A stretch of DNA of 17,966 bases from CBDUEV01 sp965366365 (lineage in GTDB: Bacteria; Actinomycetota; Acidimicrobiia; Spongiisociales; JAENVV01). The stretch lies in assembly GCA_965366365.1 (NCBI GenBank), contig CBDUEV010000059.1, positions 1 to 17,966 of the forward strand. Reading direction: 5' to 3'. Of the stretch, positions 7,916 to 14,264 are shown piece after piece (within the stretch, counting starts at the first letter, position 1; every line of letters begins with the position of its first letter). Below the pieces are notes generated by a model that did not search any database, was not told the DNA's origin, and saw nothing but the letters and a program-made list of their open reading frames with translations. The translations under genes and the position numbers were made by a program.

Positions 7916-8787
7916 ACATCGCGGTCGTCTACAACCCTGCCGGTGCCGAGACCGAAGCCGCGCACCTGCGAGAACTCCTCGCCGAGCACGGCATCGACGC
8001 CTCATGGCATGAAACAACCGAGGAAGACCCCGGCGTCGGCCAGACCAAACGAGCCACGGAGAGCGGAGCCGATCTGGTACTCGCATGTGGCGGCGACGGC
8101 ACCGTTCGAGCCTGCGCCGAAGCGTTGGCCGGCACAGGCACGGCCCTCGGAGTCATCCCCGCCGGCACCGGCAATCTCCTTGCTCGGAATTTCGCTATCC
8201 CAACCGACGTGCCAGGGGCCCTTGCCGTCGCGCTGAGCGGAGCACGTCGGACCATCGACGTGGGGACGGTCAACGGCGAGGTCTTCACGGTCATGGCAGG
8301 CGCCGGTCTCGACGCGGAAGTCATGGCCAACACCTCTCGGACCGCCAAGAATGCCGTGGGTTCTCTTGCCTACGTCGCCACGGCCGGGGGCGTGATCGCC
8401 ACGGCTGAGCCGGTCCCCGGGAGAGTCAGAGTCGACGGAAGGACCGTCCACGACGGCGCGGTCACCACGGTGTTGGTGGGAAACTGCGGCAAGCTCCAAG
8501 CTGGAATCGACCTCATGCCCGCCGCCGACCCCTCGGACGGCGCTCTCGACGTCCTGGTCCTGTCGGCGGGGGGACTCGAAGACTGGGTCAAGGCAGCGGC
8601 GGCTGCCCTGACCGGAGACCAGGAGACGGCAACGCTCGAGCGTGCCCAAGGGCTCGATGTCGCCGTCGAGCTCGACCGTCCTCTGCGCTACGAGCTCGAC
8701 GGTGAAGCTCGGCCTTCGACCACCCGCCTCGAAATCGGTGTACGCCCGCGAGCACTCACGATCTGCGTCCCAAAGGAGGCCTCATGA
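7912..8787 (+). CDS. Diacylglycerol/lipid kinase family protein (YegS/DgkB-like)
   Basis: 291 residues, ATG 7912 in an ATGA overlap. The N-terminal catalytic domain has the GGDGT nucleotide motif (60-64) and PAGTGN (83-88), both hallmarks of the DAGK catalytic family; the C-terminal beta-sandwich half is also complete. Members phosphorylate diacylglycerol or related lipids on the cytoplasmic face, which is the reverse of the PAP2 step encoded just upstream. That pairing suggests a lipid recycling or remodelling loop. Substrate cannot be settled from the sequence; sphingosine-kinase-like and YegS-like enzymes share these motifs. Confidence 0.92.
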   Translation: MNIAVVYNPAGAETEAAHLRELLAEHGIDASWHETTEEDPGVGQTKRATESGADLVLACGGDGTVRACAEALAGTGTALGVIPAGTGNLLARNFAIPTDVPGALAVALSGARRTIDVGTVNGEVFTVMAGAGLDAEVMANTSRTAKNAVGSLAYVATAGGVIATAEPVPGRVRVDGRTVHDGAVTTVLVGNCGKLQAGIDLMPAADPSDGALDVLVLSAGGLEDWVKAAAAALTGDQETATLERAQGLDVAVELDRPLRYELDGEARPSTTRLEIGVRPRALTICVPKEAS

Positions 8788-9713
8788 GCATTGTCACCCG
8801 TATTCCTGAAACCCTGGACCTCGACGGCGAGGCGGCCGCCGAGACACTGGCGAAAGCCGACAGCTGGGACCTCATGCGCAATGCCTTCGTGCGGTTCCGG
8901 TACGCAGACGGCTTCAGCTACGCGCGTTCGATGGCGTTCCAGCTCGTTCTCACTCTGATTCCGGGAGTTGCCCTTGCGGTGGCGCTGGCGGCCATGATCG
9001 GAGAGGGGCGGCTCCAAAACGGCCTTCGTTCGATCATCGAGAGCCTGGCGGCCGGCCCGGCCGGTGACGTGTTGCTGCGGGTGTTCGACCAAGGCACCGA
9101 GAACGCTGCGCTGAACCGCACCGCGGTGATCGCCACAGCGGCGGTGGCCACACTCATTGCGGCGACCACGGCCATGGCCCAGCTACAGCGAGGAGCCTCA
9201 CGGATCTACGGCGTCATGGCGGACCGTCCGACGCTGCGCAGGTACGGCACGGCGCTCGGCCTTTCCCTCACGATCGGTGTGCTGCTCACGATCGCTTTTG
9301 TCGCCTTGGTCTTGGGTGGAGGGCTCACGGACTTCCTGGGCGAAACGGCTCCGTGGTGGACCTGGGGCCGATGGGTGATCGGTTTCGTCGTACTCCCGGT
9401 CGCCTTCGCTGCCCTCTACCGGGCTGCCCCCAATCGCAGACAACCGCGTCTGGCCTGGCTGACCACCGGCAGCATCGTCGGCGTCGTCCTCTGGTTCGCC
9501 GCCTCTGCTCTGCTGGCGTGGTACCTCAACGCCAGCACCACCTTTGGCGAAACCTATGGGCCGCTGGCCGGGGTTATCGGCGTCATGCTCTGGGCTCAGT
9601 TCTCGAGCATTGCCATCCTCTTTGGTCTCGCCGTGGCCGCACAGTTGGAGGCCGAGCGAGCAGGTGTCATCGAGCCGACCCGGCCGGACCCCGCCGAGGG
9701 CGAGAGGGCATGA
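8784..9713 (+). CDS. YihY/BrkB-family (UPF0761) inner membrane protein
   Basis: 309 residues, ATG 8784 in an ATGA overlap. After about 40 cytoplasmic residues come the family landmark FSYARSMAFQLVLTLIPG and then six predicted membrane helices, with the family's GPLAGVIGVMLWAQFSS block near the C-terminus. YihY proteins are widespread; they have been linked to envelope functions, and their biochemical role is not firmly established. Placement between a lipid kinase and a cardiolipin synthase supports a role in phospholipid transport or balance, which is an inference from context. Confidence 0.92.
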   Translation: MSIVTRIPETLDLDGEAAAETLAKADSWDLMRNAFVRFRYADGFSYARSMAFQLVLTLIPGVALAVALAAMIGEGRLQNGLRSIIESLAAGPAGDVLLRVFDQGTENAALNRTAVIATAAVATLIAATTAMAQLQRGASRIYGVMADRPTLRRYGTALGLSLTIGVLLTIAFVALVLGGGLTDFLGETAPWWTWGRWVIGFVVLPVAFAALYRAAPNRRQPRLAWLTTGSIVGVVLWFAASALLAWYLNASTTFGETYGPLAGVIGVMLWAQFSSIAILFGLAVAAQLEAERAGVIEPTRPDPAEGERA

Positions 9714-10915
9714 TGCCCAACAACGTAAGAACCCTGCAGAAGAAGGCCGATGCTCGGGGGATCGACGACAGGGCGGTCCGGTTGCGCCTGGCGGTGGAGA
9801 CCGTCATCGGACACCAGTTCGTAGAGGGCAATCGCCTCGACATCCTCAAGAACGGCGACGAGATCTTCCCTGCCATGCTCGAAGCGGTGGAAGCCGCCGA
9901 GGAGTCGATCGAATTCGTGACCTTCGTGTACTGGACCGGCCAGATCGCTGATCACATGGCGCGAGCACTGTCCGATCGGGCGAGGGCCGGGGTCAGGGTC
10001 AGAGTCATCCTCGACGGCTTCGGGTCGTTGCCGATGGACCCTCTGCTCATCGACGACATGCGGGCGAGCGGCGTGATGGTGGAACGGTTCCGTCCCATCG
10101 CCCGGTGGAAGTTCTGGGAGTCCGACCATCGCACCCACCGGAAGATCCTGGTGTGCGACAACCAGGTGGCCTTCACCGGCGGCGTCGGGATCGCCGAGGA
10201 ATGGATGGGCGACGCGCGGGACTCGTCGGAATGGCGCGACACCCACTTCAGGATCGAGGGCCCGGCCGTCGTGGGGCTCCGCGCCGCCTTCCTGACGGAT
10301 TGGCGGGACATCGGATTCGGCATCGACACCGTCGACATCGACTTCACGCCACCGCATCCAGCCGGCCGGGTGCCGATGGCAGTCATCGACGGGTCGGCCC
10401 AGATCGGATACAACGACGCGGAGCGTGTGTTGGAGGCACTGGTCCTGGCAGCCACGGACAGCATCAGGATCGCCACTCCGTACTTCAACCCCACAGGGAC
10501 GTTCACCGAGCGGCTCATCGAGGCCCGCAGGCGCGGCGTCGAGATCGACATCCTCATCCCTGGCCCGCATATCGACAAGCGGATCAGCCTCGTCATGGCG
10601 CGCGAGAAATACCGTCCCCTGATTCGCGAAGGTATCCGCGTGTGGGAGTACCAACCCACCATGATGCACGTCAAGGCGGTCTTGATCGATCAGCGCGTTG
10701 CGATGATCGGCAGCGTCAACCTGAATCGTCGCTCGGTCGAGAAGGACGAGGAGGTGGCTGTGGTGGTGCTGGACGGATCCACCGTCGAGCAGCTGGAGCA
10801 ACATTTCGACGACGATGTGACTCGGGCGGAGCCGGCCGCCGGACCCGACACCGAGCCGAGCCCTGGGCACCGTCTCCTCGCCAAGGCGCTCCATCCCATC
10901 CGACGCGAACTCTGA
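9710..10915 (+). CDS. Phospholipase D-family cardiolipin synthase-like protein
   Basis: 401 residues. ATG 9710 overlaps the previous stop (ATGA); a second ATG follows directly. Two HKD motifs are complete: H143-R-K145 with D150 (HRKILVCD), and H320-V-K322 with D327 (HVKAVLID), each followed by a Gly-rich turn (TGGVG, IGSVN). The length and lack of N-terminal membrane helices resemble ClsB/YbhO more than ClsA. Such enzymes join phosphatidyl groups to make cardiolipin. As the last gene of the operon it fits a stress-induced change of membrane composition. An alternative is a general PLD-type transphosphatidylase with another alcohol acceptor. Confidence 0.92.
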   Translation: MMPNNVRTLQKKADARGIDDRAVRLRLAVETVIGHQFVEGNRLDILKNGDEIFPAMLEAVEAAEESIEFVTFVYWTGQIADHMARALSDRARAGVRVRVILDGFGSLPMDPLLIDDMRASGVMVERFRPIARWKFWESDHRTHRKILVCDNQVAFTGGVGIAEEWMGDARDSSEWRDTHFRIEGPAVVGLRAAFLTDWRDIGFGIDTVDIDFTPPHPAGRVPMAVIDGSAQIGYNDAERVLEALVLAATDSIRIATPYFNPTGTFTERLIEARRRGVEIDILIPGPHIDKRISLVMAREKYRPLIREGIRVWEYQPTMMHVKAVLIDQRVAMIGSVNLNRRSVEKDEEVAVVVLDGSTVEQLEQHFDDDVTRAEPAAGPDTEPSPGHRLLAKALHPIRREL

Positions 10916-10946
10916 TGTTTGGTCACCGGGATGTTTGAATCACCGG
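10914..10946. repeat. Imperfect tandem repeat over the -35 region of the GlsB promoter
   Basis: GATGTTTGGTCACCGG (10914-10929) is followed directly by GATGTTTGAATCACCGG (10930-10946). The two units differ only in the middle (GGT versus GAAT). Each carries a GTTTG box, but only the second is 14 bases from a GGGTA box. The first unit begins within the stop codon of the cardiolipin synthase gene. Confidence 0.7.
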
Positions 10947-10958
10947 CCCTCGGGGTAG
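10933..10958 (+). promoter_or_regulatory. Sigma-B/F-type promoter of the GlsB-like gene
   Basis: GTTTGA (10933-10938), 14 bases, then GGGTAG (10953-10958), leaving a 36-base leader to the ATG at 10995. It is the same hexamer pair and spacing as the CsbD promoter at 13871-13896. Confidence 0.8.
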
Positions 10959-10994
10959 ATAGCACCAGGAAAGAAGCTCTCTAGGAGGACTGTC

Positions 10995-11255
10995 ATGGAC
11001 ATCATTGTGTTTCTCATCGTTGGCCTGATCGCCGGCGCAGTGGCTCGGCTGCTCGTGCCCGGCGAAGACCCGATGGGCATTCTCGGCACGCTCATTCTCG
11101 GTGTGGTCGGATCGTTCGTCGGTGGGTTCCTCGCTGCTCTGATCTTCGCAGGCGACCTCGAGTTGTCGGCTGCCGGGATCATCGGGTCGATCATCGGCGC
11201 CGTGATCGCGCTGCTGGTCTACCGGGCGGCGAAGGCCCGTGGCGTTACCGTCTGA
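10995..11255 (+). CDS. GlsB/YeaQ/YmgE-family small stress membrane protein
   Basis: 86 residues from ATG 10995 with AGGAGG (10983-10988) upstream. It is almost wholly hydrophobic, with three glycine-rich membrane segments (about 2-20, 27-50, 56-78), and matches the transglycosylase-associated family (IVGLIAGAVARLL, GILGTLILGVVGSFVGG, GSIIGAVIALL). Members are often general-stress or acid-stress proteins; enzymatic activity is not established. It has its own sigma-B-like promoter (10933-10958) and terminator (11279-11308), so it is a single-gene unit. Confidence 0.93.
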   Translation: MDIIVFLIVGLIAGAVARLLVPGEDPMGILGTLILGVVGSFVGGFLAALIFAGDLELSAAGIIGSIIGAVIALLVYRAAKARGVTV

Positions 11256-11278
11256 CCGATCGTTCGTCACACAACAGA

Positions 11279-11308
11279 GGGGTGGGCCCGTGGTGGGCCC
11301 GCCCCTTT
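11279..11308 (+). terminator. Hairpin terminator after the GlsB-like gene
   Basis: An 11-bp stem, GGGGTGGGCCC (11279-11289) with GGGCCCGCCCC (11295-11305), has one G-T pair and a 5-base loop, and is followed by TTTCGCG. The T run is short. It sits between convergent genes and may also limit transcription from the sigma operon. Confidence 0.72.
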
Positions 11309-11370
11309 CGCGTGGGCCGGCACGATCGTCACGGCTCGAACATGGGAGGGCCCGGACGGGCCGGCGGGCC

Positions 11371-12102
11371 TCAGGTCTCCGTACCGAGCGACGTCCTCAA
11401 ATCGTCGAGGGTCTTGCGGAGGATCCGGGATACGTGCATCTGGGAGATGCCGAGCGTCTCTCCTATCTCGCGTTGCGACTTGTCCTCGAAGAACCGCATG
11501 TACAGAACCGTTCGTTCCCTGTCCGGGAGCGCCTCGAGATGGTCCGAGACGGTGGCCCGCTCCGCGGAACGGCCAAGGAGGTGATCTTGCGCGGGAAGAA
11601 GATCGCCCAGACTCGCCGCTCCCGACTCCTCGCCGACCGGAGCATCGAGGGAAGCGGCCCGATAGGCGGAGCCGGCGTCCATGGCGTCGAGCACGTCTTC
11701 GGTCGATACCTCGAGGTGAGCGGCGATCTCCGCGATGGAAGGCGACCGCTCCAGGCGGTGAGTCAGAGTCTCGACTGCTTTGCCCACCTCCAAGAACCGC
11801 TCCTGCAGCGATCGAGGAACCCGTACGGACCAGGCTTTGTCCCGAAGATGGCGTTTCAGCTCGCCGAGTATCGAAGTGGTGGCGAAGGTGGAGAACTGAA
11901 CCTCCCGTTCCGGCTCGAAACGATCGATGGCTTTGATGAGCGCGAACCGAGCGACCTGGACGAGGTCGTCCATCGGCTCGCCACGCCCCCTGAAGCGACG
12001 CGCCAGACCAATGGCCAACCTGTCGTACTTCTCGACGATGAGCCGACGCGCCTCGGCCGAGTTGCGATCCGCAAACCAGGCGGATTCCGTTGCGTCGATC
12101 AT
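11371..12102 (-). CDS. sigB: SigB/SigF/SigG-family alternative RNA polymerase sigma factor
   Basis: 243 residues, ATG 12102 overlapping the upstream stop (ATGA). Region 2 (about 20-95) has MDDLVQVARFALIKAIDRF and FSTFATTSILGELKRHLRD; region 3 (about 105-150) has the HRLERSPSIAEIAAHL helix; region 4 (about 185-236) ends with a clear helix-turn-helix, SQREIGETLGISQMHVSRIL. This is the typical three-region build of stress and sporulation sigma factors controlled by partner switching. Gene order rsbV-rsbW-sigB is the same as in Bacillus and Staphylococcus. It is the natural reader of the five GTTT-N14-GGGTA promoters in this window, which is an inference. The symbol is given by family; sigF would be equally fair in actinobacteria. 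Confidence 0.93.
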   Translation of the reverse strand: MIDATESAWFADRNSAEARRLIVEKYDRLAIGLARRFRGRGEPMDDLVQVARFALIKAIDRFEPEREVQFSTFATTSILGELKRHLRDKAWSVRVPRSLQERFLEVGKAVETLTHRLERSPSIAEIAAHLEVSTEDVLDAMDAGSAYRAASLDAPVGEESGAASLGDLLPAQDHLLGRSAERATVSDHLEALPDRERTVLYMRFFEDKSQREIGETLGISQMHVSRILRKTLDDLRTSLGTET

Positions 12103-12455
12103 CCGGAAGCCGGGATGACGATGACGTCGCCTTCGATGAAGGTCCCGTCGAACAGGGATCGAATGATCGCCTCGACATCGAAACGGTCGTCCGACATCGC
12201 ACCCGCCGTAACGGGGCTGACCCGAAGCTCGAGACTCCCGTCTCCGATGCGGCCCGCCACGACGACCTCACCGTCGGGCTGCGCCAGTATCGCCGCCGAA
12301 ACAGCCTCCGAGACAGCCAGCCTCAGATCATCGATCCGATCGTCGGGCATGCCGAGCACCCGAGCCAAGCTCGCTACGAAGAGGCGAGCCGTCGCCGCGT
12401 GGAGCGGATCAGAGGGAAGGCGCAGCTCGAAGGGCCCCTCGAGCCGGTCAGCCAT
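12099..12455 (-). CDS. RsbW-like anti-sigma protein with degenerate ATP site
   Basis: 118 residues from ATG 12455, which overlaps the rsbV-like stop by 8 bases; the downstream sigma gene overlaps its stop by 4. The helix LRLAVSEAVSAAILAQ aligns with the GHKL N-box: Glu50 is kept but the Mg-binding Asn is Ala54. No DxGxG loop is visible, and the C-terminal half is shortened (DGTFIEGDVIVIP). Position and overlaps point to the anti-sigma partner of the sigma factor. If so it probably binds sigma without phosphorylating RsbV, and a different kinase would be needed, possibly the intact one at 2295-3242. Identification rests on synteny plus the N-terminal half. Confidence 0.78.
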   Translation of the reverse strand: MADRLEGPFELRLPSDPLHAATARLFVASLARVLGMPDDRIDDLRLAVSEAVSAAILAQPDGEVVVAGRIGDGSLELRVSPVTAGAMSDDRFDVEAIIRSLFDGTFIEGDVIVIPASG

Positions 12456-12783
12456 CGGCGCGCGCGGCCGGAACGGAGTCGAAGGTGTGGAGATGTCCTG
12501 CCACCCCCGTGATCGACAGCAGCTTGGTGACCGGTCCTTCGGCAACCACCAGCCGTACCTTGCGCCCTGTCTGGCCGGCGCGTTCGTGCGCCGTCAGCAA
12601 CACGCGCAATCCGGTCGAGTCGATGAAGGTGACCTTGGAGAGATCGACGACGACCGAGCCCAACCCGAGGCACTCCTCCAGTTCGAGCTCCAATTGAGGG
12701 GCAGAGGCGAGATCGATCTCGCCCTCGGCCACGAGGAGGCATCCTGCCGCGTTTTGTTCCTTGTCGATGGTGAGATGTGTCAC
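12448..12783 (-). CDS. rsbV: STAS-domain anti-anti-sigma factor (RsbV-like)
   Basis: 111 residues from a GTG at 12783, preceded by GGGGAG; no in-frame ATG is near. A single STAS domain fills the protein: EGEIDLASAPQL strand-helix, then VVDLSKVTFIDSTGLRVLL, where Ser56 in D55-S56-T57-G58 is the expected phosphorylation site. Unphosphorylated RsbV binds RsbW and frees the sigma factor. It is the first gene of the rsbV-rsbW-sigB operon, with an 8-base overlap to the next gene. Upstream, a 62-base divergent region holds a perfect inverted repeat (12804-12822) but no sigma-B-like box. Confidence 0.93.
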   Translation of the reverse strand: MTHLTIDKEQNAAGCLLVAEGEIDLASAPQLELELEECLGLGSVVVDLSKVTFIDSTGLRVLLTAHERAGQTGRKVRLVVAEGPVTKLLSITGVAGHLHTFDSVPAARADG

Positions 12784-12803
12784 GTCGCTCCCCGCTCACG
12801 AAT

Positions 12804-12822
12804 CGGCCGTAGTATACGGCCG
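12804..12822. promoter_or_regulatory. Inverted repeat overlapping divergent -10 boxes between rsbV and the second rsbW-like gene
   Basis: CGGCCGTA-GTA-TACGGCCG is a perfect 8-base inverted repeat with a 3-base centre. TAGTAT (12810-12815, plus) and TATACT (12816-12811, minus) inside it both look like -10 boxes, one for each divergent gene. No good -35 boxes are seen. It could be an operator that controls both genes together. Confidence 0.5.
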
Positions 12823-12845
12823 TATTCGAAGCAGAGGACGGCCCG

Positions 12846-13220
12846 ATGAGCTCAGTGAGCGTGACCCTGCCCGACCATCCGGACGTGGTGCGGGTGATCC
12901 GTTCCGTGGCCGGCCGTGCTGCGGACCTGGCCGGCCTGGGCTTCGACAGGTTCGAGGATCTCGCCCTGGCGGTCGACGAAGCCGCTGCCTTCGTCATGGA
13001 TCCCGCGGGCCGTGCTTCGATCGTGACCGACTTTCACTGGGTTCCCGGGACCGTGACCTTCACGATGCGCGGCGCGGGCGCACCTGAGTGGCCACCGACC
13101 GGATGGGAAGATTCGATCGGAGGGCTCGTCCTCCGGTCCGTCGCAGACGGGGTGGAGTTTGCCACGTCCGACGCGGCGTGTGCATTGACCGTCGTCGTGT
13201 CAGCCGGAGGGCCTGGCTGA
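12846..13220 (+). CDS. Second RsbW-like (GHKL-fold) protein with degenerate ATP site
   Basis: 124 residues from ATG 12846 with AGAGGA upstream. The fold pattern is that of small actinobacterial anti-sigma ATPases: TLPDHPDVVRVIRSVAG helix, FEDLALAVDEAAAFV helix, EWPP turn, and a GGLVLRSVADGVEF helix before the last strand. In the N-box Glu45 is kept and the Asn position is Phe49; the DxGxG loop is missing. It is divergent from rsbV and shares its 62-base control region. It may be a second anti-sigma or a decoy partner for RsbV. Its 3' end overlaps the convergent membrane-protein gene by 21 bases. Confidence 0.75.
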   Translation: MSSVSVTLPDHPDVVRVIRSVAGRAADLAGLGFDRFEDLALAVDEAAAFVMDPAGRASIVTDFHWVPGTVTFTMRGAGAPEWPPTGWEDSIGGLVLRSVADGVEFATSDAACALTVVVSAGGPG

Positions 13221-13817
13221 CACCGGACCGGCGTTGGTTCCCAGTTGTCCCGCTGGCTCTTGCGTCTCTTCCTCGACCACGAAATGACTCGTCTCGCCCG
13301 GGGTGAGCGCGTCGAGGACGCCATGAAGCGCGTACCTCAGCATCAGCATCAGGGTGACGAGGAGGCCAGTGGAGATGGCAGCTCCCAGAAGCACGAGGTA
13401 GTAGACGATCTCGTAACGACGCTGGATACCGTCAGCCTCGTCGATGGGCACCGTCAAGAACAAGAGCAACAGAGCTGAGCCGGCCAGCAGCAAGATGCAC
13501 AGGTTGGCGATCTGACGGATCCGCCTGAAGAACGCCGGCTTGAAATTCGTTTCGTGTGATGCCGTGATTCCGATCAGGGCCAGCATCAGCGCCAGGATCG
13601 TCGTCGACGCCGCCACCAGAGTCGACGCCAGGAAACGGATGGTTGGCAAGGCTGCGTCGAGGAGACTTCGAGCCTGGAACGAGGTGATCCCGCCCGCCAC
13701 AGCCATGAGAGCGAAGCCGAAGAGCGCAACCAGCCCTCCACCAGCAATTGCCCAACGGATTTCAGCGCGGTTGAAACCATCCTGATGCTTCTCTTCGGTC
13801 TCGACCTTCTCTGCCAT
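13200..13817 (-). CDS. Unrecognised four-helix membrane protein under a sigma-B-like promoter
   Basis: 205 residues from ATG 13817; the frame stays open upstream but that would run through the promoter. A charged N-terminus (about 20 residues, Glu/Lys-rich) is followed by four membrane helices (about 23-45, 60-80, 95-118, 130-155), a short FFRRIRQ loop between the second and third, and a polar C-terminal tail. I do not recognise the family. The sigma-B-like -10 box ends only 8 bases before the start codon, so the message would be leaderless or nearly so. It is divergent from the CsbD-like gene and convergent with the second rsbW-like gene. Confidence 0.8.
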   Translation of the reverse strand: MAEKVETEEKHQDGFNRAEIRWAIAGGGLVALFGFALMAVAGGITSFQARSLLDAALPTIRFLASTLVAASTTILALMLALIGITASHETNFKPAFFRRIRQIANLCILLLAGSALLLLFLTVPIDEADGIQRRYEIVYYLVLLGAAISTGLLVTLMLMLRYALHGVLDALTPGETSHFVVEEETQEPAGQLGTNAGPVSARPSG

Positions 13818-13825
13818 GCCCACTC

Positions 13826-13851
13826 CTACCCCCTCGACGCTCGAACCAAAC
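13826..13851 (-). promoter_or_regulatory. Sigma-B/F-type promoter of the four-helix membrane protein
   Basis: On the minus strand GTTTGG (13851-13846), 14 bases, then GGGTAG (13831-13826). The ATG at 13817 starts 8 bases after the -10 box. It is back to back with the promoter at 13871-13896, with 19 bases between the -35 boxes. Confidence 0.7.
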
Positions 13852-13870
13852 CCTTTGATACGGCCCGCAT

Positions 13871-13896
13871 GTTTGATTCGGTGGTGATCTGGGTAG
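13871..13896 (+). promoter_or_regulatory. Sigma-B/F-type promoter of the CsbD-like gene
   Basis: GTTTGA (13871-13876), 14 bases, then GGGTAG (13891-13896), with a 31-base leader to the ATG at 13928. CsbD of Bacillus is itself a sigma-B target, which supports the reading. Confidence 0.82.
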
Positions 13897-13927
13897 AGAC
13901 ACGGAGTACGCAACCCAAGGAGGAACA

Positions 13928-14188
13928 ATGAACCTATTCGAGCGAATGGACGCTGAATGGGACGAGTTCAAGGCCAAAGCCCGTCAGAAGTGGCTCAAAC
14001 TCCAAGAGACCGACTGGAACGACATCGAGAGAGATGTCGAGGGCCGTTGGGATCGATTCACCGACAAGGTGAGCGGCTACTACGGCAAGACGGTCGCCGA
14101 GATCAAGGACGAGGCTGAAGACCTGTTCGATTCCAAGGACGACGACGAGCACGCAAATCGTGACGACGTCGTGAAGACGAACCGATAG
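13928..14188 (+). CDS. CsbD/YjbJ-like general stress protein
   Basis: 86 residues from ATG 13928, preceded by AAGGAGG (13917-13923). It is highly charged and helical: WDEFKAKARQKWLKLQETDW, then EGRWDRFTDKVSGYYGKT and an acidic tail. The spaced Trp, Phe and Gly-Tyr-Tyr-Gly pattern matches the CsbD family, with a longer acidic C-terminus than the usual 60-70 residues. Members accumulate strongly under general stress; their molecular role is unknown. It forms a single-gene unit with a sigma-B-like promoter and a strong hairpin terminator. Confidence 0.85.
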   Translation: MNLFERMDAEWDEFKAKARQKWLKLQETDWNDIERDVEGRWDRFTDKVSGYYGKTVAEIKDEAEDLFDSKDDDEHANRDDVVKTNR

Positions 14189-14212
14189 CCGCATCGGTGC
14201 GTCAGCGACAGT

Positions 14213-14243
14213 GGGGTGGTGCCCTCGGGGGCACCACCCCTTT
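14213..14243 (+). terminator. Strong hairpin terminator after the CsbD-like gene
   Basis: GGGGTGGTGCCC (14213-14224) pairs perfectly with GGGCACCACCCC (14229-14240) around a 4-base loop, followed by TTTCGCGT. The tail CCCCTTTCGCGT is identical to that of the terminator at 11279-11308. Confidence 0.85.
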
Positions 14244-14264
14244 CGCGTATCGTGCTGAGGTCCC

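Noticed and set aside
9353..9709. Extension of the cardiolipin-synthase frame into the YihY gene
   Set aside because: The ATG at 9710 fits the ATGA overlap used at all other junctions of the operon, and the extension is Arg-rich out-of-frame coding.
12784..12845. A sigma-B promoter for self-activation of the rsbV-rsbW-sigB operon, as in Bacillus
   Set aside because: No GTTT-N14-GGGTA site is present on the minus strand there; only overlapping TANNNT boxes were found.
11239..12849. A 536-codon plus-strand open frame opposite the sigma operon
   Set aside because: It is antisense to three well-supported genes with conserved motifs, its translation has no recognisable domain, and long antisense frames are expected at high GC.
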